Assembly: GCA_000737985.1 (NCBI GenBank)
Contig: JNVT01000051.1
Coordinates: forward strand, 62,001-126,000
DNA: 64,000 nt
Source of the DNA: Gammaproteobacteria bacterium MFB021
GTDB taxonomy: Bacteria; Pseudomonadota; Gammaproteobacteria; Pseudomonadales; Halomonadaceae
Direction: 5' to 3'
The notes below the pieces were generated by a model, which saw nothing but the letters and a program-made list of their open reading frames with translations, made no database searches and was not told the DNA's origin. The position numbers were made by a program, and so were the translations under genes. This document shows, one piece after another, positions 8,601 through 16,169 of this stretch; position 1 is the first letter of the stretch, and every line of letters starts with the position of its first letter.

Positions 8601-9953
8601 ATGTCGATGAAAATTACCGTATTCGGCACCGGCTACGTTGGCCTGGTGACCGGCGCCTGTCTCGCCGACGTGGGCCACAGCGTGGTCTGTGTGGATATCG
8701 ACGAGGACAAGATCGCACGCCTGCGCCGCGGTGAGATCCCGATTTACGAGCCCGGGCTGGAGTCGATGGTGCTGCGCAACGTCGAAGCCGAGCGGCTCGC
8801 CTTCACCACCGATGCCGCCGAGGCGGTGCGCCACGGGGTGCTGCAGTTCATCGCCGTAGGCACGCCGCCGGACGAGGATGGCAGCGCCGACCTGCAATAC
8901 GTGCTGGCGGTGGCGGCGACCATCGGCCGCCATATGGAGGGGTATAAGGTGGTGGTCGACAAGTCGACCGTACCGGTGGGCACCGCCGACCGCGTGCAGG
9001 CGCGCATCGCCAGCGTGCTCGCCGAGCGTGGCGTCGAGCTGGCGTTCGACGTCTGCTCCAACCCGGAGTTTTTGAAAGAGGGCTCGGCGCTGGAGGACTT
9101 CACCCGCGGCGCGCGGATCGTGGTCGGCTCGGCCTCGCCCAAGGTCGATGAGCTGATGCGCGAGTGCTACGCCCCCTACAACCGCAACCGCGAGAAGATG
9201 ATGTTCATGAGCGTACGCGCGGCGGAGCTGACCAAATACGCCGCCAACGCCATGCTGGCGACCAAGATCAGCTTCATGAACGAGATCGCCAATCTGGCCG
9301 AACGTCTGGGAGCGGATATCGAGGACGTGCGCCGCGGCATCGGCTCGGACCCGCGCATCGGCTACCACTTCATCTATCCCGGCTGCGGCTACGGGGGCTC
9401 CTGCTTCCCCAAGGACGTGCAGGCGCTGTCGCGCACCGCGGCCAAGGTCGGCTACAGCGCCGAGCTGCTGGAGGCGGTGGAGGCGGTCAATCGTCGCCAG
9501 AAAACGACCCTGTTCGATAAGCTCTCCGCGGCGTTCGGCGGCGACTTGCAGGGTAAGACCATCGCCCTCTGGGGGCTCGCCTTCAAGCCGGAAACCGATG
9601 ACATGCGCGATGCGCCGAGCCGTACGCTGATGGAGTCGCTGTGGGCGGCCGGCGCGGTGGTGCAGGCCTACGATCCGGAAGCGATGCGCGAGTGCCGGCG
9701 GATCTACGGCGAGCGCGACGACCTCATTTTGGTCGCCGACCGGGTGCAGGCGGTCAGAAAGGCCGATGCGCTGGTGATCTGCACCGAGTGGAAGGAGTTC
9801 CGCACCCTGGACGCGGCCTGGATTCGTGACCAGCTGCGCCACCCGGTGGTGGTCGATGGCCGCAACCTCTACGAACCCGAGGTCATGCTCGACGCGGGTA
9901 TCGACTACTACGCGGTCGGCCGGGGCAAGACCCTCACCGAGGTGACGGCATGA
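8601..9953 (+). CDS. ugd: UDP-glucose 6-dehydrogenase
   Basis: A 450-residue NAD-dependent dehydrogenase that oxidises UDP-glucose to UDP-glucuronate by two successive hydride transfers. It has the N-terminal [10 protein letters not shown] Rossmann loop, the STVPVGT and NPEFLKEG blocks, the catalytic-cysteine motif [12 protein letters not shown] and a C-terminal UDP-binding domain, and full family length. AGAGGA precedes the ATG. Its place after the rhamnose genes implies that an acidic uronate, or a sugar made from one, is part of the polysaccharide. A GC-rich hairpin follows the stop directly. Confidence 0.96.
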   Translation: MSMKITVFGTGYVGLVTGACLADVGHSVVCVDIDEDKIARLRRGEIPIYEPGLESMVLRNVEAERLAFTTDAAEAVRHGVLQFIAVGTPPDEDGSADLQYVLAVAATIGRHMEGYKVVVDKSTVPVGTADRVQARIASVLAERGVELAFDVCSNPEFLKEGSALEDFTRGARIVVGSASPKVDELMRECYAPYNRNREKMMFMSVRAAELTKYAANAMLATKISFMNEIANLAERLGADIEDVRRGIGSDPRIGYHFIYPGCGYGGSCFPKDVQALSRTAAKVGYSAELLEAVEAVNRRQKTTLFDKLSAAFGGDLQGKTIALWGLAFKPETDDMRDAPSRTLMESLWAAGAVVQAYDPEAMRECRRIYGERDDLILVADRVQAVRKADALVICTEWKEFRTLDAAWIRDQLRHPVVVDGRNLYEPEVMLDAGIDYYAVGRGKTLTEVTA

Positions 9954-9955
9954 GC

Positions 9956-9977
9956 GGGGCCCGCGCCGGCGGGCCCC
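9956..9977 (+). terminator. GC hairpin after ugd
   Basis: A nine-base-pair perfect stem (GGGGCCCGC with GCGGGCCCC, 9956-9964 and 9969-9977) with a four-base loop begins two bases after the ugd stop. Only a few T residues follow, so it may be a weak or factor-assisted terminator closing the first half of the capsule locus. Confidence 0.5.
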
Positions 9978-9985
9978 TTGGTTCT

Positions 9986-10019
9986 GTACGAAAACTACCT
10001 GCGCTCGGCGCTACGGCGT
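9986..10019 (-). repeat. Truncated copy of dispersed palindromic repeat (family 1)
   Basis: GTACGAAAACTACCTGCGCT is the reverse complement of the right end of the longer element at 26277-26405. Similarity continues weakly to about 10019 (the TACGGCGT block) and then stops. It sits just after the ugd hairpin. Confidence 0.6.
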
Positions 10020-10473
10020 CTTCTCATCTGGCGAGTGTGAGTTCGCCTGATCCGCACATCGCGGATATCGATGAGTAAAACCATCTTCTACTCGATCGGG
10101 CGCGAGATTATTCTGAAAGCCATGAAATAGCACGTCTCCTTGATGGCGAAAATGCCACCTTGGATGAATGACGAGCATAAGCGACTATCGGTTGCCGATC
10201 GAATATCCAGAATGCCATGGCCTGTTGCTGTGGGAATGCATGATATCGGCTAGACGTTATTCCGTAGTGAACATATTAGTCACGTTGTAGAAGTCGCCAG
10301 GAAAATGTTTTGCAGTAACAGTTGCCGCAGCCGTGTCTAGAAAAATTGCTGGAAAACTACCAGGGATAACTGGCGGCGAGCAGGTGAGCCTTGCATGACG
10401 GTTTGAATACGAAGCGATGACGGCGCCATCAGTGTGTTGTCGCCAAACGCTTGTCTGTCGTTTGGATTGTGTT

Positions 10474-10487
10474 TTCAATGCATTGAA
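10474..10487. promoter_or_regulatory. Perfect 14-base palindrome beside a -10-like box
   Basis: TTCAATGCATTGAA is a perfect dyad. It is followed directly by TATAAA (10488-10493), with TTGGAT or TTGTGT upstream at non-ideal spacings of 20 or 15. This may be an operator at a promoter for the downstream glycosyltransferase genes, which start about 550 bases further on. Inference only. Confidence 0.3.
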
Positions 10488-11040
10488 TATAAAGACTTTT
10501 TTCTGTCATTCGACTGGGCGTGTGGGTGGGCGGCGATTGGGAAGTGATCGAGCGCGGCGGAAGCCAGTGCCAGGATACGCGCATCGGGTCTTTTATTTCC
10601 CTGATGTCGCGGCGGATGCGTTGTTCACCAATTGCCAGTCGGTGGCGGCTTATTGGGCGACGTTATCCGGGTGAGTCGAGGTGAGAACGGCGATCGGTTG
10701 CGAGCCGTTGAGCTGACGATGGGCGGGATAAAAGATTTATCAATGTAGGTCGGTCGATGATATCGCTGATGTCATAACTGAACGATGAGATGATGGTATT
10801 CGATGTCCGTAAAATGAAGCTGTTTGGCGTTCATGGAGTGTCTCTCTCGGTAACGAAACTTTTATTTCTGCCGTGAGCGTGTCTTTTCTAGCGCAGTGAA
10901 GCTGCCTTTATTAACGCAGAGCTGTATCAGTAAAACCAGTAGCAAGAGTTTGATGAAACTCATCGCCGTGACGCTGTGATCAGCGGTCCGGCGGGATCGA
11001 ACGACGACGCACCATGCGGGCGACGCCAAGGGGACAGTTC

Positions 11041-12087
11041 ATGCAAGCCAAGAGTCGGGCACTCCACGACTTCGGATCGACTTTTCTCGGTCCGGCACTC
11101 CATTGCTACGCGGAGTCCATCGAGGCCGAAGCGGAAGGGCACCTGCCAGTCTGTCTGGCGCGGGAGGGGTGGTGTTTCTACCGCTTGCTGCAGCGCCTCG
11201 AACGGGCCTCGCTGATCTCGCTGCCGCATGCGCCGATCTACCTGCGCGTCTCCCGCACGCTGCTGTTCCGCGCCATGCTCGGCGACCCCGCAATCATGCC
11301 GATGGCGCTGGGCAACGACTTCAGCGGCAGCGTGCTCGATCTGATGCGCAAGCGCTTCGGCCTGCAGCTGCACGAGATCTTCTCCACGCTACCGATCGAA
11401 CTGCTGCGTTTCACCTGCGAGCTGCCGCGCGATCAGGCGCTGGTGCAACAGTGGCTGGCGCCGCATCTGGCGGGGCTGGCCCGATTGGTGGAACCGACCC
11501 GCGAGGCGCTGCGCGCCTACCTGACGCAGTGCGGGCTCGATGCGCCCGACAAGCGTCCGCTGATGCTCGACCTGGGCTACTCGGGGACGATCCAGAAGGT
11601 GCTCACGCATGTGCTGGGGCGCGATACCTCGGGGCTCTACTTCATCGCCACCAAGCCGGGCGACGCGGCGGTGGGGACCCACCATGCCCATCTGAAGGGC
11701 GTCTTCCACGAGGGCGTGGGCTGGCGCAACGGTTGCGTGATGCTCGACCGCTCGCTGCTGTTCGAGTCACTGCTGACCGCGCCGCACGGCCAGATGGTCG
11801 ATATCCGCCAGAAGCACGACGGCGGCTTCGAGTACTTCTACGGCCGTGAGGCCGCCACCCAGCGCCACTTCCAGGATCTCAAGATGGTCTTCGATGGCGC
11901 GATCGATCATGTCATCGACTGTCGCCGCCACGGCGTGAGCTACACCCGGCGCGACGTCCAGGACCTCTACGAGGTCTTCGCCACGCGGCCCAACTGCATT
12001 CCGCACGACGTCTGGCACCTGTTCAGCGTCGATGACGACATTACCGGCAACGGCATCATCAATCCGATGCAAATGTTCGCGATTTGA
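11041..12087 (+). CDS. Capsule-locus protein resembling the C-terminal part of COG5610 HAD proteins
   Basis: A 348-residue protein of unknown biochemical role. The central LMLDLGYSGTIQKVL block (about residues 170-186) and an upstream YLRVSRTLLFRAML block resemble the region that follows the HAD hydrolase domain in long COG5610 proteins of polysaccharide clusters. The next gene ends with just such a HAD domain, so the two may be a split pair working together. No signal peptide or transmembrane helix is evident. The ATG at 11041 is chosen because AAGGGGA lies six bases upstream; an earlier ATG at 11014 has no ribosome site. It could also be an unrelated enzyme. The family likeness is from memory of motifs, not a search. 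Confidence 0.7.
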   Translation: MQAKSRALHDFGSTFLGPALHCYAESIEAEAEGHLPVCLAREGWCFYRLLQRLERASLISLPHAPIYLRVSRTLLFRAMLGDPAIMPMALGNDFSGSVLDLMRKRFGLQLHEIFSTLPIELLRFTCELPRDQALVQQWLAPHLAGLARLVEPTREALRAYLTQCGLDAPDKRPLMLDLGYSGTIQKVLTHVLGRDTSGLYFIATKPGDAAVGTHHAHLKGVFHEGVGWRNGCVMLDRSLLFESLLTAPHGQMVDIRQKHDGGFEYFYGREAATQRHFQDLKMVFDGAIDHVIDCRRHGVSYTRRDVQDLYEVFATRPNCIPHDVWHLFSVDDDITGNGIINPMQMFAI

Positions 12088-12107
12088 ACCAGGGCAAGGG
12101 GCATCTC

Positions 12108-14273
12108 ATGAAACCAGAGGGAAAAGTGACGGCGCTGTTGCCATGGCTGTTCCAGGCGCATCTGCTGGGACGCGCGCGCCGGCGGCAGCCCGTTCTCGAA
12201 GAGACGGAGCAGGCAGTCGAATCGCCGGCGCCGGACCCGGTGCTGGTCGACATGGCGGCGGCGCTGGCCAGCGGTGATGTGGTCCCGGTGGATGCGGTGG
12301 CTGCCACCAGCGCCGAGGATGCCGAAGCGCTGACCGAGCGCCAGCCGGCCAACGAGGAGCTGCCGCTGGGCCAGGCGGGTGGCGACGGCCACGCCGCCCT
12401 GATCAGCCAGGCCTTCATCGATGCGCTGAGTACCGGGCTGTTCGATCCCAAGTGGTATCAGGCCACCTATGGCCTGCGTTTTGCCACCCAGCGCGAAGCC
12501 TTCGATGACTATCTGCGCAAGTCGCGCTTCGCGCCGGTGAACCCGTCGCCGCGCTTCGACAGCGAGACCTATCACCGCATGTACATGGACGTGTTCCACG
12601 CCCAGCAGAGCCCGCTGCAGCACTATCTGCTGCACGGCCGCGGCGAGGGGCGCCAGCACGTGCCGGCGACGGTGCGCTGGTACCCGCGCGAGGTGGTGAC
12701 GCCCAGCGTAGCGCTGGGGGAGGCGGCGTCGACGCTCAAGGTGGCGCTGTGCCTGCACGTCTTCTATGCCGATTTTCTCGACCGCTTCGCCGAGGCGATC
12801 GCGCGCTTCCCGATCGAGGTGGACGTGTTCCTGACGCTGGCGGCGGCGGAGCACGAGGACAAGGCGCAGGCGGCGTTCGCCGAGCATCCTCGAGTGCGCG
12901 CACTGCACACTCGGGTCGTGCCCAATCGTGGACGCAACTTCGGCCCGATGCTGGTGGAGTTCGGCCCGCAGCTGGGGGAGTACGACCTGCTGTGCCACCT
13001 GCACTCGAAGAAGTCGCTCTACTCCGGCAAGGAGCAGACCCAGTGGGCGGAGTATCTGATCGAGTATCTGCTGCGCGATGTCTCGGTGATCACGCGCCTG
13101 CTCAACGCCTTCGCCGAAGACGAGAGCCTGGGACTCTACTATCCGACCACCTTCTGGATGATGCCGGCCTGGGTCAATCACCAGACCATGAACAAGGGCT
13201 TCATGCAGACGTGGCAGCGCGAGCTGGGGCTGGGGCCGATCCCCGATTTTCTCAGCTATCCCGCCGGCGGCATGTTCTGGGCACGCCCGCAGGCTCTGCA
13301 CGGGGTGATCGACCGCGGTTGGACCTACGACGACTTCCCGCCGGAACCGCTGCCCAACGACAACTCGATGCTGCATGCGCTGGAGCGGGTGCTGGGGCCG
13401 CTGGTCGAGCACCGGGGCTACCGTCAGCTCTTCTTCTACCCTCCGACCGGTCAGTTCACCACCGATTCGGGCTACATCACCGCCAGCTACCACGGGCGGC
13501 TGGGCAACCACCTGGCGAGCATCCAGGCCCACTCCTACATCAGCTTCGATGTCTTCGACACCCTGGTGCGGCGCGAATACATGGTCGCCGACTACGCCAA
13601 GCTCAAGCTCGGCAAGCGGCTCGCCGAGCAGGGCCGGGTCGCCTCGGCGCGGGCCTTCGTCAAGCTGCGCAACGAGGCCGAGGCGAGCCTGCGTCAGCGC
13701 GCCAATTTTCAGGGTGACGTCGACATCGTCGCGATCTACGACGAGCTCGCCGAGCGCCTGGAGGTCTCGCCGGCCCAGGCCCAGGCGTGGATGCGCCAGG
13801 AATTCGAACTCGATCTGGAGATGATCCGACCCAAGGACGAGATGGTCGAGCTGTTCAACCATCTGGCGGCCTCCGGCCACGTGCTGTGGGTGATCTCGGA
13901 TACCTATTACACCCGCGACCAGGTCGGCCTGATGCTGCGCAAGGCCGGTGTCTCCGCGGCCTACCGGCTGATGGTGTCGAGTGCGGAGCAGGCGCGCAAG
14001 GACAACGGCAGCCTCTGGCACCGGGTCAAGCAGGACCTGGCCGCCGAGGGTGTCCAGCGCCATCTGCACATCGGCGACAACGTGGTCGCGGACGCCCAGA
14101 TGCCGGGCGATCTGGGCCTGACGACCTTCCATATCCTGCATCCCCGCGACAAGTGGCGCGCGCTCGGCTTCCCCGAGGTGCTCATCGGTGACGAGGCGCT
14201 GGACGAGGGCGAGATCCTCAAGTGGGGCCGACTGATCAGTGAAGTCGGTCGCAACCCTTTCATCGGTGAGTGA
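12108..14273 (+). CDS. RgpF-type rhamnan synthesis domain fused to HAD hydrolase
   Basis: A 721-residue protein with three parts. Near residues 105-190 are two FDxxxY-type repeats (LFDPKWYQATYG and a FDSETYHRMY copy ending HYLLHGRGEGR) common in polysaccharide enzymes. Residues about 211-465 resemble RgpF, the rhamnan synthesis protein (NRGRNFGPMLVEF, HLHSKKS, YPAGGMFWARP). Residues about 475-690 form a HAD domain with DVFDT near 480, ISDTYYT, a conserved Lys (ARKDN) and GDNVVAD near 656. RgpF proteins act in rhamnose-polymer assembly, which fits the rhamnose genes upstream. The ATG at 12108 follows AAGGGG by six bases; an earlier TTG at 12084 overlaps the previous stop but is poorer. The HAD substrate is unknown. 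Confidence 0.85.
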   Translation: MKPEGKVTALLPWLFQAHLLGRARRRQPVLEETEQAVESPAPDPVLVDMAAALASGDVVPVDAVAATSAEDAEALTERQPANEELPLGQAGGDGHAALISQAFIDALSTGLFDPKWYQATYGLRFATQREAFDDYLRKSRFAPVNPSPRFDSETYHRMYMDVFHAQQSPLQHYLLHGRGEGRQHVPATVRWYPREVVTPSVALGEAASTLKVALCLHVFYADFLDRFAEAIARFPIEVDVFLTLAAAEHEDKAQAAFAEHPRVRALHTRVVPNRGRNFGPMLVEFGPQLGEYDLLCHLHSKKSLYSGKEQTQWAEYLIEYLLRDVSVITRLLNAFAEDESLGLYYPTTFWMMPAWVNHQTMNKGFMQTWQRELGLGPIPDFLSYPAGGMFWARPQALHGVIDRGWTYDDFPPEPLPNDNSMLHALERVLGPLVEHRGYRQLFFYPPTGQFTTDSGYITASYHGRLGNHLASIQAHSYISFDVFDTLVRREYMVADYAKLKLGKRLAEQGRVASARAFVKLRNEAEASLRQRANFQGDVDIVAIYDELAERLEVSPAQAQAWMRQEFELDLEMIRPKDEMVELFNHLAASGHVLWVISDTYYTRDQVGLMLRKAGVSAAYRLMVSSAEQARKDNGSLWHRVKQDLAAEGVQRHLHIGDNVVADAQMPGDLGLTTFHILHPRDKWRALGFPEVLIGDEALDEGEILKWGRLISEVGRNPFIGE

Positions 14274-14280
14274 GCACCCC

Positions 14281-14300
14281 GGGCCGGGGCGATCCGGCCC
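14281..14300 (+). other. Intergenic hairpin between capsule genes
   Basis: GGGCCGG and CCGGCCC form a seven-base-pair stem with a six-base loop in the 45-base spacer, just before the GGAGG of the next gene. With no T tract it is more likely an mRNA structure than a terminator. Confidence 0.35.
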
Positions 14301-14318
14301 GACGCTGGACGGAGGTTC

Positions 14319-16169
14319 ATGGTTGAGATGATGGCACGCAGAGACCCGGCGCTGAGCTACCGCCTTGCGATGGTGGCGATCGTCAAGAACGAGCGCGACT
14401 ACCTGCCCGAGTGGGTCGCCTACCACCGCATGATCGGCGTCGAGCACTTTTATATCGCCGACAACGGCAGCGATGACGGCACCGATCTGCTGCTGTCGAG
14501 CTGGCAGCGGCTGGGTCTGGTGACCACCTGTAGCTGGACGCCGGAGGACAAGGCCCAGACCAGCTGGTACGCGCACGTCCTGGAGACCTGGGGGCGCGAG
14601 ACGGAGTTCATGGCGTTTTTCGACGCCGACGAGTTCCTGGTCCATCCCCACTGCGACCGGCCGCTGGAGTGGCTGGCTCCGGTGCTGGCGCCGGCGGACG
14701 TCGGCGCGGTGGCGATCAACTGGCGCATCTTCGGCTCCTCGCACATGCAGCGGCGCCAGCCTGGCGGCGTGCTGGAGCGCTTCACCCGGGCCAGCGTCGA
14801 GGCGCATGCCGTCAACTGCCACTTCAAGTCGATCGTCAGGCCGCAGCGGGTCAAGGCGATGACCGCGCATGCGGCGACCCTCGAGCCGGGCTATCGCTAC
14901 GTCAGCGCCAACGGCGATCCGGTGACGTTTCTCGACGATCAGCCACGCTCCGGGCGGACCCGGGAGGTGATCGCGTCTCCGCTGAAGGTCTATCACTACA
15001 ACATCAAGTCGCGTCAGGAGTTCATCGACACCAAGCTCAACCGCGGGCGTGCCAACATGCCCGCCGGCAATACTCGCGACATGCAGTATTTCCGCAATCA
15101 CGACCTCAACCAGGAGCGCCTGGGCTTCTCGTCGGAGCTGCTGGCACGCCTGCGCGAGGAGATCCGGCTGCTGCTGCCGGTGGTGAGCCCGCCGCCGCCC
15201 CCGCGCTTCTTCGTGCATATTCCCAAGACCGCCGGCACCAGCTTCCGCCTGGGTGCTCGTCACCATCTGGGCAGCGAGGGCGTGTGGCACGACTACGGTG
15301 AGAAACAGCGCGAGACCGCCCCCGAGGTGGCGCTGTGGGCGCACCAGCGGCGCGACAGCTGGCAGCTCTGGCAGTGTCTGCGCGAGCGCCAGGTGCGCCT
15401 GCTGGCAGGCCATGTTGGCATGGACAAGTACGGCCATCTGGCCGGCCTGCGCGATGGCTTCACCTTCGTGCGCGAACCGCTGCAGCGGATCGCGTCGGAG
15501 TATCACCACTTCGTGCGCCACCACCAGTACCGTGACAGCTTCCAGACCTTCTACCGTCGCCAGGACATGATCAATCGCCAGGCGCGCTTTCTCGAGTCGA
15601 CGCGACTCGAAGCGCTGGGCATGGTCGGCATCACCGAGCGATATGCCGATTCGCTGGCGCTGATCAACGACCGCTACGGCTGGCAGATACCGGATTTAGC
15701 AGAGAATCTGGGCCACGATTCGGTGAGCCACGTCTATTCCATCGACCCCGCCGACGAAGCCGCGCTGCGTGAACTCAACGCGAGCGACTTCAGCCTCTAT
15801 GCCAAGGCTCTGGCGCTGTTCGAGACGCGTCTGGCGCTGTGGCGCGAGGGCCGACCCTATGCCCATGGCGGCATACAGCAGTGTCAGCCCGACCGCGTGG
15901 TGGGCTGGGCCTGGTGGGCGGTCGATGACTACCCGGTCGAGGTGGAGGTGCGCGTCAACGACACGCGTGTCGGCGGCTGTGTAGCCAGCGGGCTGCGCCC
16001 GGGCTTCCTGCGCTGGGGCGCGCCGCGTGCCGCCCAGGTCGGTTTTCATCTGCCGCTCAAGGCGGCCCCCGGTGACCGCGTGGAGTGCCGTGTACTGCTG
16101 ACCGGCCAGTCGCTGGGGCGCTGTCAGATCGCGGTCGATGAACGCCTGTCGCAGGCGCTGGCGCCGTGA
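14319..16169 (+). CDS. GT2/GT92-like glycosyltransferase fused to a sulfotransferase domain
   Basis: A 616-residue three-part protein. Residues 15-270 resemble the glycosyltransferase type seen in family 92 and Glyco_tranf_2_4 proteins (VAIVKNERDYLPEWVAYH, ADNGSDDGT, metal-binding DADEF at 102-106). Residues about 295-500 look like a Golgi-type sulfotransferase: IPKTAGTSF (301-309) matches the 5'-phosphosulfate loop of PAPS-binding enzymes, and FVREPLQRIASEY (near 382) matches the 3'-phosphate loop. The last 100 residues (GWAWWAVDD onward) look like a beta-sandwich module found attached to glycosyltransferases. The arrangement predicts addition of a sugar and of sulfate to the capsule by one protein. 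Two further in-frame ATGs lie just downstream (14328, 14331), so the exact start is uncertain. Its stop overlaps the next start. Confidence 0.85.
   Translation: MVEMMARRDPALSYRLAMVAIVKNERDYLPEWVAYHRMIGVEHFYIADNGSDDGTDLLLSSWQRLGLVTTCSWTPEDKAQTSWYAHVLETWGRETEFMAFFDADEFLVHPHCDRPLEWLAPVLAPADVGAVAINWRIFGSSHMQRRQPGGVLERFTRASVEAHAVNCHFKSIVRPQRVKAMTAHAATLEPGYRYVSANGDPVTFLDDQPRSGRTREVIASPLKVYHYNIKSRQEFIDTKLNRGRANMPAGNTRDMQYFRNHDLNQERLGFSSELLARLREEIRLLLPVVSPPPPPRFFVHIPKTAGTSFRLGARHHLGSEGVWHDYGEKQRETAPEVALWAHQRRDSWQLWQCLRERQVRLLAGHVGMDKYGHLAGLRDGFTFVREPLQRIASEYHHFVRHHQYRDSFQTFYRRQDMINRQARFLESTRLEALGMVGITERYADSLALINDRYGWQIPDLAENLGHDSVSHVYSIDPADEAALRELNASDFSLYAKALALFETRLALWREGRPYAHGGIQQCQPDRVVGWAWWAVDDYPVEVEVRVNDTRVGGCVASGLRPGFLRWGAPRAAQVGFHLPLKAAPGDRVECRVLLTGQSLGRCQIAVDERLSQALAP

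Larger units (their letters stand above)
9978..11040. other. AT-richer gap of about 1.06 kb within the capsule locus
   Basis: No convincing gene was found. The base composition is clearly more AT-rich than the flanking genes. The only open frames (about 73 codons on the minus strand near 10257-10478 and about 85 on the plus strand near 10417-10674) lack recognisable motifs and good ribosome sites. A truncated copy of a dispersed repeat lies at 9986-10019, and a perfect 14-base palindrome is at 10474-10487 next to a TATAAA. The gap probably holds the promoter and leader of the glycosyltransferase block, and perhaps decayed DNA. Confidence 0.6.

Noticed and set aside
10257-10674. Two small overlapping open frames in the AT-richer gap (minus 10257-10478, plus 10417-10674)
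   Set aside because: No ribosome site, motif or family likeness was found, and the base composition does not show codon-position bias. Kept only as part of the gap description.
11967-15524. Open frame of 1185 codons on the minus strand
   Set aside because: It runs opposite to three well-supported capsule genes and its sequence is low-complexity Arg/His/Gln/Leu-rich text typical of antisense frames in GC-rich DNA.
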